DNA of 64,000 nt. It comes from JAITWN01 sp034002745 (lineage in GTDB: Bacteria > Pseudomonadota > Gammaproteobacteria > SZUA-140). The notes below the pieces were generated by a model, which was not told where the DNA came from, ran no database searches, and saw only the letters and a list, made by a program, of their open reading frames with translations. The translations under genes were made by a program, and so were the position numbers. The stretch covers positions 31,497-95,496 of the forward strand of contig JAVEZY010000009.1 in assembly GCA_034002745.1 (NCBI GenBank), given 5' to 3'. Of the stretch, positions 9,475 to 16,708 are shown in pieces. Every line of letters starts with the position of its first letter. Positions within the stretch are counted from its first letter, which is position 1.

Positions 9475-10170
9475 ATGTCCATCAGGCTGTTGCCTCGCTA
9501 TTCGGAACCGGAGCCGGGCGATCGTCGCATCCGGGCGCGCGATCCGCACTGGCATCCGGAGCGGCGCGTCGATCTGGAAGGGCGCAAGCGCGTTGCGCAG
9601 ATGAGTCCGGAGGAAATGCAGCGTACACTGCTCACGCACGAGCTTACCGGCATACGCAACCGCCGCGCCTGGGAAGAGGCCGAAAGGCTGCCCGCAGTGG
9701 CGTCGATCGATGCCGATTCGCTCAAATGGTTCAATGACGCCATGGGGCACGAAGCGGGAGACAGGGCGTTGCGCGAAATTGCGAACACGCTTGCGCGGGT
9801 GACGCGCGAAGCCTACCACCTGTCTGGGGACGAATTCCTCATTCAAGGGCACGCCGAAGACGAGGTCCGGCGCGTGGTTCTTCGGGCGCGCCGCCTGCTG
9901 CATCGGGTTGTGATCGAAACGAAGTTGCCGGATGGCAGTACGCTGCGCAAGATCGGACTGGAGATCAGCTATGGCATTGGTGCCAGCCGCACCGAGGCCG
10001 AAGCCCGGCTCGTGGTAGCGAAGGCGGCGCGCGAGGCATCGGGCGCCCGCGCTGCTCGCGGAGAGGCGCCCAGACGCGGTGTGATCCGCCTCGGGAGCGA
10101 CAACGGACGCGATATGTCTCCGCCCCAGGCGAGGCGCCAGCCGGGTCTGCGCCGCTGGCTGCGCGGCTGA
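9475..10170 (+). CDS. GGDEF-domain protein with SGDEF signature
   Basis: 231 aa. The start at 9475 is set by a strong AAAGGAGGGGG site; an in-frame upstream ATG at 9403 would overlap the preceding gene. Residues about 50-200 form a GGDEF fold: HELTGIRNRRAWEE, then IDADSLKWFNDAMGHEAGD for metal and substrate binding, then the signature loop SGDEF at 117-121. The first Gly is replaced by Ser, a variant known in some active diguanylate cyclases. No sensor, REC or membrane domain is present; the C-terminus is a basic tail. It may make c-di-GMP or act as a degenerate binding protein. Confidence 0.75.
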   Translation: MSIRLLPRYSEPEPGDRRIRARDPHWHPERRVDLEGRKRVAQMSPEEMQRTLLTHELTGIRNRRAWEEAERLPAVASIDADSLKWFNDAMGHEAGDRALREIANTLARVTREAYHLSGDEFLIQGHAEDEVRRVVLRARRLLHRVVIETKLPDGSTLRKIGLEISYGIGASRTEAEARLVVAKAAREASGARAARGEAPRRGVIRLGSDNGRDMSPPQARRQPGLRRWLRG

Positions 10171-10215
10171 TGAACGGCGCGTATCGCATTGCTTGGCCCG
10201 CATGGAGCCGCGAGG

Positions 10216-11486
10216 GTGAAGGAGCGCAGGCAATCGGAGAAGATGGTTGCCTTCGTCCTGGCCGGTGGAGAGGGAACGCGCCTGCGCCCGCTGACTCTCG
10301 ATCGCTGCAAGCCTGCGGTTCCCTTCGGTGGTCGCTATCGACTCGTTGATTTCGTCCTCAGCAACCTCGTCAATTCCGGCATCCACTCCGTCTATCTCCT
10401 GGTCCAGTACAAGGCGCAATCGCTGATCGAGCATGTGCGCAAGGCGTGGACCATATCGCCGCTGCTTCCGGATCAGTTTGTCACCATCGTGCCGCCGCAA
10501 CTGCAGGAGGGCCGGGAGCGCTTTCACGGTACCGCAGACGCTGTCTATCAGAACCTCAACCTGCTCGCGGCGCACGATGCGGACCACATCGCCGTGTTCG
10601 GAGCGGATCACATCTACCGCATGGACGTCAGACAGATGCTGCGCTTCCATCGCGAATGCGAGGCCGAAGTCACGGTGGCGGCGATCCCGGTGCCGATCGC
10701 GGAAGCATCGCGCTTCGGCATCGTCGAGGCGGACGCGGACGGGCGAATTCGCGCCTTTCACGAGAAGCCGCAGCAGGGCATTCCCATCGTCTCGGATCCA
10801 GAGCACGCCTATGCGTCGCTTGGAAACTACCTGTTCAACGCTTCAGCGCTGGAGAAGGCCCTCACCGAATCCCATTGGCGCGGCGAGACCGATTTCGGCC
10901 GTCATGTCCTGCCGCGTCTTGTAGATCAGGGATCGCGAGTCTATGCCTATGACTTCATCGACAACGAGGTGCCGGGAATGGGCCCGCTGGAGGAGCGCGG
11001 TTACTGGCGCGACGTCGGATCTCTCGATGCCTACTTCGAGGCCCATCATGATGTGCTGGGCCTCGAACCACGCTTCGATGCTTTCGATCCCGCATGGCCG
11101 ATCTACTCTCGAGTCATTACCAGGGCCCCGTCGCCCGCGTGATCGACAGCCAGGTCGACAATTGCCTGCTTGGCGGCGCCGTCATCGTTGATGGCGCCTG
11201 CATACGAGACAGCATCATCCGTCGCGAGGCCGTCGTGGAGCCGGGCGTCGAGCTGGAGGATTGCGTGATCATGGACTATGTCAGGATCGGGCGGGGTTCC
11301 AGACTGCGCCGCGTCATCATCGATCGCCATAACGACATCGCGCCTGGAACGGTGTTTGGTTACGACCCGGCGGCGGATGCGGCGCGCCAGTTCGTGACGC
11401 CCGGCGGCGTGGTCGTGGTGGCCAAGGGCGACCCCCGCTATTTCTCCCGTGGCGTGCGCGAGGGCGGAGTGGCCTATCGGGAGTGA
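10216..11486 (+). pseudogene. glgC: glgC, glucose-1-phosphate adenylyltransferase, interrupted by a frameshift
   Basis: GlgC makes ADP-glucose from ATP and glucose-1-phosphate, the committed step of bacterial glycogen synthesis. The first part has the signature VLAGGEGTRLRPLT and KPAVPFGGRYRLVDF. It runs in frame to WPIY at 11106, then reads out of frame to a stop at 11142. The beta-helix C-terminal part (SHYQGPVARVIDSQ onward) continues in another frame to 11486. Removing two bases (TC, 11107-11108) joins the halves into about 422 aa, the normal GlgC length, so the break is a 2-base insertion or a sequencing error. Start is uncertain: GTG 10216, ATG 10243 or TTG 10189. Confidence 0.9.
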
Positions 11487-11507
11487 ACCCGTCGTCCGGT
11501 CCCGGGG

Positions 11508-12749
11508 TCAGGCGAGTTCGATGCGATCGTGCTCCGCGCCGTCGCGCAGCGCCAGCATCAGGGTCAGGTACTCGCGCAGATGTCGCGTAATGAGGAAACT
11601 GTCCAGCACCAGCTGGTGCGCCTTCACGCCCATCTCGCGGATCTTGTCCGGCTGATGCAGCAGATAGCGAATGCGCAGCGCCGCCCCTTCCGGGGTGCTG
11701 ACCAGAAAGCCCGTGTGGTGATTGACCACCTGCAGGCGGATGCCACCGACATCGCCGCCGATGACCGGCTTGCCCTTCCACATCGCCTCGGTGACGGTGA
11801 GCCCGAATCCTTCCCTGATCGACTTCTGCACCACGATGTCCGCCGCATGCTGCAGCGCGTTGATCTCCCGATGCGCATCGGGCGGCAACAGCAGGACGCG
11901 GATGTCGCTATCCCCATCGGCGGCGGCGCGCACCTCGGCGAGCACGGCCTCGCCTTCCGGGTCGTCCGCGGCGCCGCCACCGGCGAGCACGAGCTGGATC
12001 GGCGGCAGGAAGCGCTTGGCCAGCTTGTAGGCGGCAATGACGCCCAGCGGATCCTTGAAGCGATCGAATCGCGACACCTGCACGATCAGCGGGCGCTCGC
12101 TGTCGATCGCGTGGCGCTCGCAGGTGCGACGTATCTCCTCATCGGGCAGGGTGATGTTTTTTTCGCTGAGCGGATCTATGCTCGGCGGAACCAGATACTG
12201 CGGATGAGGCAGTTCCTGCGCGAACGCCGCCAGGGAAAAGATGCTCGCGTCGTACGGCGCGACGAACCCCCTCAGGTACTTCCACACCGGCCGGTAAGGA
12301 TGGCTTGCGTCGATGTGGCAGCGCCACATCCATTTGCCTTTTCGATCGGGGACATGGCTCAGCAGGGCCGCGGGTTGGGGGTCGTGGATGATCACGAAGT
12401 CGGCCTCGCGCAGCGTCGGTCCCAGGATTCGCGCGTTTGCTGCGTTGGTTTCCTCGTAGACGCGCAGCAGATGGTCGCCCAGTGGTATGCGGTTTCCCTG
12501 CAAAGTGTTGTGCATTCCCTTGGTGCATTCGAAGAAGTCGCTGTCGCCGGTGATGATCTCCCAGCGCGTGGAAATGCCGAGTTCCTCCGTCAATGGCACC
12601 ATCTTGTCCAGGATCTCGGCGACGCCGCCGCCGGCGCGGGTGGAGTTCACGTGAACCACTGTGGCGCCACGCAGCGGGGCGGCGAGCTGTCGCAGATGGT
12701 CGATCACATCCTCGCCGGCTGCCGCTGCGTAGTCGTCCAGCAGACTCAT
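11508..12749 (-). CDS. Trehalose synthase TreT-like glycosyltransferase (GT4)
   Basis: 413 aa from the ATG at 12749, which overlaps the stop of the upstream gene (ATGA). The N-terminus has HVNSTRAGGGVAEIL and GDSDFFECTKGMHNTLQG, characteristic of TreT, which transfers glucose from a nucleotide-glucose to glucose to give trehalose. The C-terminal half carries VSRFDRFKDPLGVI, EGFGLTVTEAMWKGKPVI and GGDVGGI, the nucleotide-sugar site. It faces glgC tail-to-tail, so ADP-glucose could be its donor, but donor choice is not visible in sequence. Confidence 0.85.
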   Translation of the reverse strand: MSLLDDYAAAAGEDVIDHLRQLAAPLRGATVVHVNSTRAGGGVAEILDKMVPLTEELGISTRWEIITGDSDFFECTKGMHNTLQGNRIPLGDHLLRVYEETNAANARILGPTLREADFVIIHDPQPAALLSHVPDRKGKWMWRCHIDASHPYRPVWKYLRGFVAPYDASIFSLAAFAQELPHPQYLVPPSIDPLSEKNITLPDEEIRRTCERHAIDSERPLIVQVSRFDRFKDPLGVIAAYKLAKRFLPPIQLVLAGGGAADDPEGEAVLAEVRAAADGDSDIRVLLLPPDAHREINALQHAADIVVQKSIREGFGLTVTEAMWKGKPVIGGDVGGIRLQVVNHHTGFLVSTPEGAALRIRYLLHQPDKIREMGVKAHQLVLDSFLITRHLREYLTLMLALRDGAEHDRIELA

Positions 12750-13432
12750 GACCGGTGCTCCCTGACGCAGGCCTGGAAGATGGTGGCGAGCTTCTGTCGC
12801 AGCTCGGTGATGCTGCCGAAGTAGGGGTCCACGCCTGTGAGGCTGGCGCACAATGGTTCGAAATCCCGGCCGAAGGACTGCATCCACAGGGTGAAGTCGT
12901 TGTTCCCTTCCGGCACCCGCCGCCTCGCGTCGATGAAGTGGTAGAAAATGCTGCTCGTCGACAGGTGCCCGATGTTTTCCGCCAATTCGGCTGGATGGGA
13001 TACCGTGCGGCCTGTGTCGAAGATCACGATCTGCGAGCTGAGGAACTCGAACTGGATGCTCGCCCGTGCCCAGGACAGATACTCGACTTCGTCGAGCCTG
13101 TTGTCGATCAGTTCCAGCATCTCGCGGCGCAGTGCTTCAAGCTCGGGGCAACTCGTGGGGTCGAGCGCGGCCAGGCGCTCGGCGAGCACTGCATCATGCA
13201 TGCTGTGGCGCATCCAGGCCGCGAAGTCGTTATTGTATTCCCGCTCTTCGAAGCGGGGCTGCAGCAGCCCGCCCCAGAAGTGGTGATAGATGCTCTGGAC
13301 CGGCACGGTGGCGATTTCGCGGCGGAACTCGGGCATCAACCGCGCCCTGCGCCCGGTTGCCATGGCCACCAGAGCGCAATCCTTGATCTTGAACGGGGTG
13401 GCTTTCCGGATGCTTCCTGCGCGGGCGCTCAT
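12746..13432 (-). CDS. DUF5752 family protein
   Basis: 228 aa, coupled to the downstream trehalose synthase by a four-base overlap. It begins with FKIKDCALVAMATGRRA and has two similar motifs, SIYHHFWGG at about residue 47 and SIFYHFIDA at about 163, each followed by an NNDF stretch, so the protein looks like an internal duplication. DUF5752 proteins are recurrently found beside, or fused to, TreT-type trehalose synthases. No catalytic residues are recognisable. A regulatory or accessory role in trehalose synthesis is inference. Confidence 0.8.
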   Translation of the reverse strand: MSARAGSIRKATPFKIKDCALVAMATGRRARLMPEFRREIATVPVQSIYHHFWGGLLQPRFEEREYNNDFAAWMRHSMHDAVLAERLAALDPTSCPELEALRREMLELIDNRLDEVEYLSWARASIQFEFLSSQIVIFDTGRTVSHPAELAENIGHLSTSSIFYHFIDARRRVPEGNNDFTLWMQSFGRDFEPLCASLTGVDPYFGSITELRQKLATIFQACVREHRS

Positions 13433-13670
13433 GCGGATCCTCGTGCTCCGGGTCGGGGAAACTCGCGCGCGGCCAAATGTTCACGCAACCGCCGGCTGCT
13501 CTTCTGCCGCACGCGCCGGACTCAGGTTGGCATGCGTTGCCGGAAGTCACATTGACATCGATCAACGCCGCCGACACAAGTCGATACGGTGGTATCCGCT
13601 ATTCTTTCCATCTCGTCCTGCCGATGGGAAAATGCGTGAAGCAAGGGGGAAGTCACCTGCAGGAGGTTCG

Positions 13671-14153
13671 ATGGACGCCAAGCTGATCGACATCAATATC
13701 GGGATCGCGGAAAAGGATCGCCAGGATATCGCCGAAGGCCTCGCGCGACTGCTCGCGGATACCTATACGCTGTATCTGAAGACGCACAATTTCCACTGGA
13801 ACGTCACCGGACCGATGTTCGGCACGCTACATCAGATGTTCGAGACCCAGTACATGGAGCTGGCGCAGGCGGTGGATGCCATTGCCGAGCGCATCAGGGC
13901 GTTGGGCGTGGTCGCGCCGGGAAGCTATGCCCAGTTCGCCAAGCTCACACGCCTCAGTGAGGAAACGGGTGTGCCGGATGCGAATGACATGGTGCGCCAG
14001 CTGGTTGGCGATCAGGAGGCGGTGGTATGCTCAGCCCGCGAGCTGTTCCCGCGCGCCGAGCGCGTTTCCGATCAGCCGACGATGGATCTGTTGACCGCGC
14101 GCATGCAGATCCACGAAAAGACCGCCTGGATGCTGCGCAGTCTGCTTCAATAG
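13671..14153 (+). CDS. dps: Dps family DNA-binding/iron-storage protein
   Basis: 160 aa. Start 13671 follows AGGAGG by five bases; an upstream in-frame ATG at 13290 is discarded because it lacks this site and overlaps the DUF5752 gene. The ferritin-like helix B has HNFHWNVTGPMFGTLHQMFETQY and the partner DAIAER motif, which form the Dps inter-subunit ferroxidase site. Dps oxidises Fe2+ with H2O2, stores iron and protects DNA. It stands alone upstream of the bacterioferritin cluster, with about 240 bases of promoter region. Confidence 0.92.
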   Translation: MDAKLIDINIGIAEKDRQDIAEGLARLLADTYTLYLKTHNFHWNVTGPMFGTLHQMFETQYMELAQAVDAIAERIRALGVVAPGSYAQFAKLTRLSEETGVPDANDMVRQLVGDQEAVVCSARELFPRAERVSDQPTMDLLTARMQIHEKTAWMLRSLLQ

Positions 14154-14216
14154 TGTCCTGCAAGTGTCCGGCTGCTCGCCGGCAGCGGCGTCGATGCGCG
14201 ATGGCTGGAGATCGAG

Positions 14217-14236
14217 ATCACCGCAAGCGCGGTGAT
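14217..14236. terminator. Hairpin between convergent dps and bfr
   Basis: A perfect 8-bp stem (ATCACCGC/GCGGTGAT) with loop AAGC lies in the 138-base gap between the two convergent genes. There is no T-run on either strand, so it may only assist termination. Confidence 0.35.
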
Positions 14237-14291
14237 GGACGACGCGCAGGCGGATCCTGCCCGGTCAGGCCGAACGCAGAGTTCCGCCGCA

Positions 14292-14759
14292 CTACATCTG
14301 CGATTGCAGGTAGTTTGGCAGACCGATGGCGTCGATCAGGCGGAGTTGCCGCTCCAGCCACCAGGCGTGATCTTCCTCGGTATCGGCGAGCATGCCGAGC
14401 AGGATGTCGCGTGACTGATAATCCTGCTCTTCCTCGCATACCTTCATCGCTGCCTTGAGATCGGCGGTGACCTGATACTCCAGATCGAGATCGTTGCGCA
14501 GGATCTCCGGCACCGAGGTGCCGACGTTCAACGGGTCGCGCTTCGACAGATCCGCTTCGCCTTCCAGGAAGAGGATGCGCTTGATCAGCGCGTCGGCATG
14601 CTGGGACTCTTCCTCCATCTCGTGATGGATATGCTCGTAGAGCTTCTCGTAACCCCAGTCGTGACACAGACGCGCATGGGCGAAATACTGGTCGCGGGCC
14701 GCCAATTCGCCGGCCAGCAGTTTCTGCAGCCGGGCGATCACTTTGTCGTTGCCTTTCAT
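14292..14759 (-). CDS. bfr: Bacterioferritin, ferroxidase-type subunit
   Basis: 155 aa, full length. Aligned to E. coli Bfr, the diiron ferroxidase ligands E18, E51, H54, E94 and the shifted E128/H131 are all present, as is Y25. The heme-axial Met52 is Ser here. This subunit should oxidise Fe2+ but should not bind the inter-subunit heme by itself. It lies 25 bases downstream of a second bfr gene that has the opposite defect, so the two probably co-assemble into a 24-mer, as known for paired Bfr subunits in Neisseria. It is the second gene of a minus-strand operon. Confidence 0.93.
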   Translation of the reverse strand: MKGNDKVIARLQKLLAGELAARDQYFAHARLCHDWGYEKLYEHIHHEMEEESQHADALIKRILFLEGEADLSKRDPLNVGTSVPEILRNDLDLEYQVTADLKAAMKVCEEEQDYQSRDILLGMLADTEEDHAWWLERQLRLIDAIGLPNYLQSQM

Positions 14760-14784
14760 CGCATCATCCTCTCTGCGCGGTCAC

Positions 14785-15249
14785 TCAAATCATGGACTGC
14801 AGATAGTTCTGTACGCCGACGCTGTCGATCAGCGCCAGCTGTGTCTCGATCCAGTCGATGTGCTCTTCGGCTTCCTCGATCTGCTCGACCAGCAGGTCGC
14901 GGCTGACGTAGTCCTGTACCGATTCGCAGTGCGTCGCGACGGCGATCATCAGCGTGCGCATTTCGGTGCGCATCTGCAGGTCGTTGCGCAGCGCTTCCGG
15001 AGCGTCTTCGCCGATCAGGAGCTTGCCCAGATCCTGGAGGTTGGGCAGACCCTCGAGAAAGAGCACGCGCTCGATGAGTTCGTCGGCCTCCTTCATGGCC
15101 TTGATGGAGTGCTTGTATTCCCGCTCATTGAGCTCGTCCAGGCCCCAATTGCGGCACATCCGCGCATGCAGAAAGAACTGATTGATGGCGGTGAGCTGCA
15201 TCTTCAACACCGAGTTCAGCTGACGGATGGTCTCCCTATCGCCCTGCAT
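14785..15249 (-). CDS. bfr: Bacterioferritin, heme-binding-type subunit
   Basis: 154 aa. Met52 for inter-subunit heme is kept, but the ferroxidase ligands are largely lost: E18 is Q, E51 is A, H54 is E, E94 is R and E127 is A, with only H130 retained. It should bind heme and accept electrons but not oxidise iron itself. Together with the adjacent ferroxidase-type subunit it would complete a hetero-oligomeric ferritin. First gene of the minus-strand pair, divergent from bfd across 202 bases. A CATAAT -10 candidate lies at 15297-15302 on the minus strand. Confidence 0.93.
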   Translation of the reverse strand: MQGDRETIRQLNSVLKMQLTAINQFFLHARMCRNWGLDELNEREYKHSIKAMKEADELIERVLFLEGLPNLQDLGKLLIGEDAPEALRNDLQMRTEMRTLMIAVATHCESVQDYVSRDLLVEQIEEAEEHIDWIETQLALIDSVGVQNYLQSMI

Positions 15250-15366
15250 GTCGCGTCTCCTGCCTTGCGCACCGCCGGACGGGCGGCCGTGGCGGCATTA
15301 TGGCCAATTTTCCCGTTGGGTAAAACCATTGATTTTTCGAGTGAAAGTCTAGTGGGGGCGCAGGGA

Positions 15367-15395
15367 TTGACAATAAAGTGAGCGCAAAATAAAGT
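15367..15395 (+). promoter_or_regulatory. bfd promoter candidate
   Basis: TTGACA at 15367-15372, a 17-base spacer and TAAAGT at 15390-15395. The -35 is perfect and the -10 matches four of six. The predicted start near 15402 falls inside the adjacent Fur-like site. Confidence 0.5.
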
Positions 15396-15414
15396 GATAC
15401 TCGTTCTCATTCGC
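15396..15414. promoter_or_regulatory. Fur-box-like operator
   Basis: GATACTCGTTCTCATTCGC matches 12 of 19 positions of the classical Fur box. It overlaps the predicted start of the bfd promoter, where bound Fe-Fur would block transcription, fitting the known iron-repressed behaviour of bfd. Confidence 0.55.
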
Positions 15415-15451
15415 TCATGGCTGTCGAGGCCGGTTCTCCGAGGAAGCGCTC

Positions 15452-15634
15452 ATGTACGTATGCATTTGCAATGCCGTAACCGATCGAGACATTCGGGACG
15501 CAGCCCGTCGGGGAGTGCGTTCGATGGATGCGCTGGGTGACCAGTTGAAGGTTGCGACCTGTTGCGGCAACTGCCGTGACTGCGCGCAGCGGGTGCTGGG
15601 CGAGGCGTTGTCGGAAAAGCGCTCCGCTGCCTGA
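15452..15634 (+). CDS. bfd: Bacterioferritin-associated ferredoxin Bfd
   Basis: 60 aa, typical of Bfd. Cysteines C4, C6, C38 and C41 bind the [2Fe-2S] cluster in the pattern MYVCICNAV and CCGNC. Bfd docks on bacterioferritin over the heme and delivers electrons that release stored iron. It is divergent from the two bfr genes, behind a Fur-like site, and 65 bases upstream of a ferric-ion uptake operon, so it is likely induced by iron starvation. Confidence 0.95.
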   Translation: MYVCICNAVTDRDIRDAARRGVRSMDALGDQLKVATCCGNCRDCAQRVLGEALSEKRSAA

Positions 15635-15699
15635 TGCAATGAGCCGCGTCCGGGCGCTCGGCGACGGACGCAGAGAAAATACACCGAAAAGGATCATCG

Positions 15700-16707
15700 A
15701 TGCGCGAAACATATCGCAAATGCCTGGGCCTGGTGGCTGGCCTGTTTCTTCTGACGCCGGCTTTCGCCGCCGACGAAGTCGTCGTGTATTCCAGTCGCAC
15801 CGAGGAGCTCATCAAACCGCTTTTCGATCTTTACACGAAGGAAAGCGGCGTCCCGATCCGCTATGTCACCGATAGCGGCGGCCCCTTGCTGGCCCGGCTC
15901 AAGGCGGAGGGCGCCAACACGCCGGCGGATGTGCTCATCACCGTGGATGCCGGCAATCTGTGGCAGGCGGCCGAGAGCGGATTGCTGCAGCCCGTTTCTT
16001 CTGATGTCCTTGACGCCAATGTCCCCGCCCATCTGCGCGATCCGCAGGGTCAATGGTATGGCCTGTCCCTGCGCGCACGCACTATCGTCTACAGCACCGC
16101 ACGCGTATCCCCCGACGAGTTGTCCAGCTATGAGGACCTGGCCGATGTCCGCTGGAAGGGGCGGGTATGCCTGCGCAGCTCCAAGTCGGTCTACAACCAG
16201 TCGCTGGTGGCGATGATGATCGCGCGCCTCGGCCCCGAACGGGCCGCAGACGTGGTGAAGGGTTGGGTGAACAATCTGGCTACCGCGCCCTTTGCCAACG
16301 ACACGCGCCTGATGGAAGCGATGGCGGCCGGGCAGTGCGATGTCGGGATCGTCAACAGCTATTATTTCGGCCGCCTGCAGAAGGAGAGGGCGGATGTGCC
16401 GCTCGCGCTCTTCTGGCCCAATCAGGGCGAGGGGGATGGCGTGCATGTCAACGTCGCCGGTGCGGGCGTCACTCGCCACGCTGGCAATGTCGATGGTGCG
16501 CTGAAGCTGATCGAATGGCTGTCCGCGCCCGAGGCGCAGCGCATGTTCGCCGGACGCAATATGGAGTATCCGGTGAATCCCGAGGTTGATCCCAACGCGG
16601 AACTCGTGCAGTGGGGAAGCTTCCGGCAGGATCCTCGCAATATCGCCGATGCCGGACGCCTGCAGGCGCAGGCGGTGATGCTCATGGATCGCGCGGGATA
16701 CCGCTGA
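15700..16707 (+). CDS. Fe(3+) ABC transporter substrate-binding protein
   Basis: 335 aa with a signal peptide (residues 1-23, ending in AFA). The mature protein starts with EVVVYSSRTEELIKPLFDLY and has the paired tyrosines in VNSYYFG typical of FbpA/FutA ferric-binding proteins, as well as R and D contacts after GGPLLARLKAEG. It captures Fe3+ in the periplasm for the permease encoded one base downstream. AAAAGGATC is the ribosome-binding site. It lies after bfd and may be covered by the same Fur control. Confidence 0.9.
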   Translation: MRETYRKCLGLVAGLFLLTPAFAADEVVVYSSRTEELIKPLFDLYTKESGVPIRYVTDSGGPLLARLKAEGANTPADVLITVDAGNLWQAAESGLLQPVSSDVLDANVPAHLRDPQGQWYGLSLRARTIVYSTARVSPDELSSYEDLADVRWKGRVCLRSSKSVYNQSLVAMMIARLGPERAADVVKGWVNNLATAPFANDTRLMEAMAAGQCDVGIVNSYYFGRLQKERADVPLALFWPNQGEGDGVHVNVAGAGVTRHAGNVDGALKLIEWLSAPEAQRMFAGRNMEYPVNPEVDPNAELVQWGSFRQDPRNIADAGRLQAQAVMLMDRAGYR

Positions 16708-16708
16708 C

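Noticed and set aside
12755..13555. 266-codon plus-strand frame opposite DUF5752
   Set aside because: No conserved motif; the minus-strand DUF5752 protein with its overlap to the TreT gene is far better supported.
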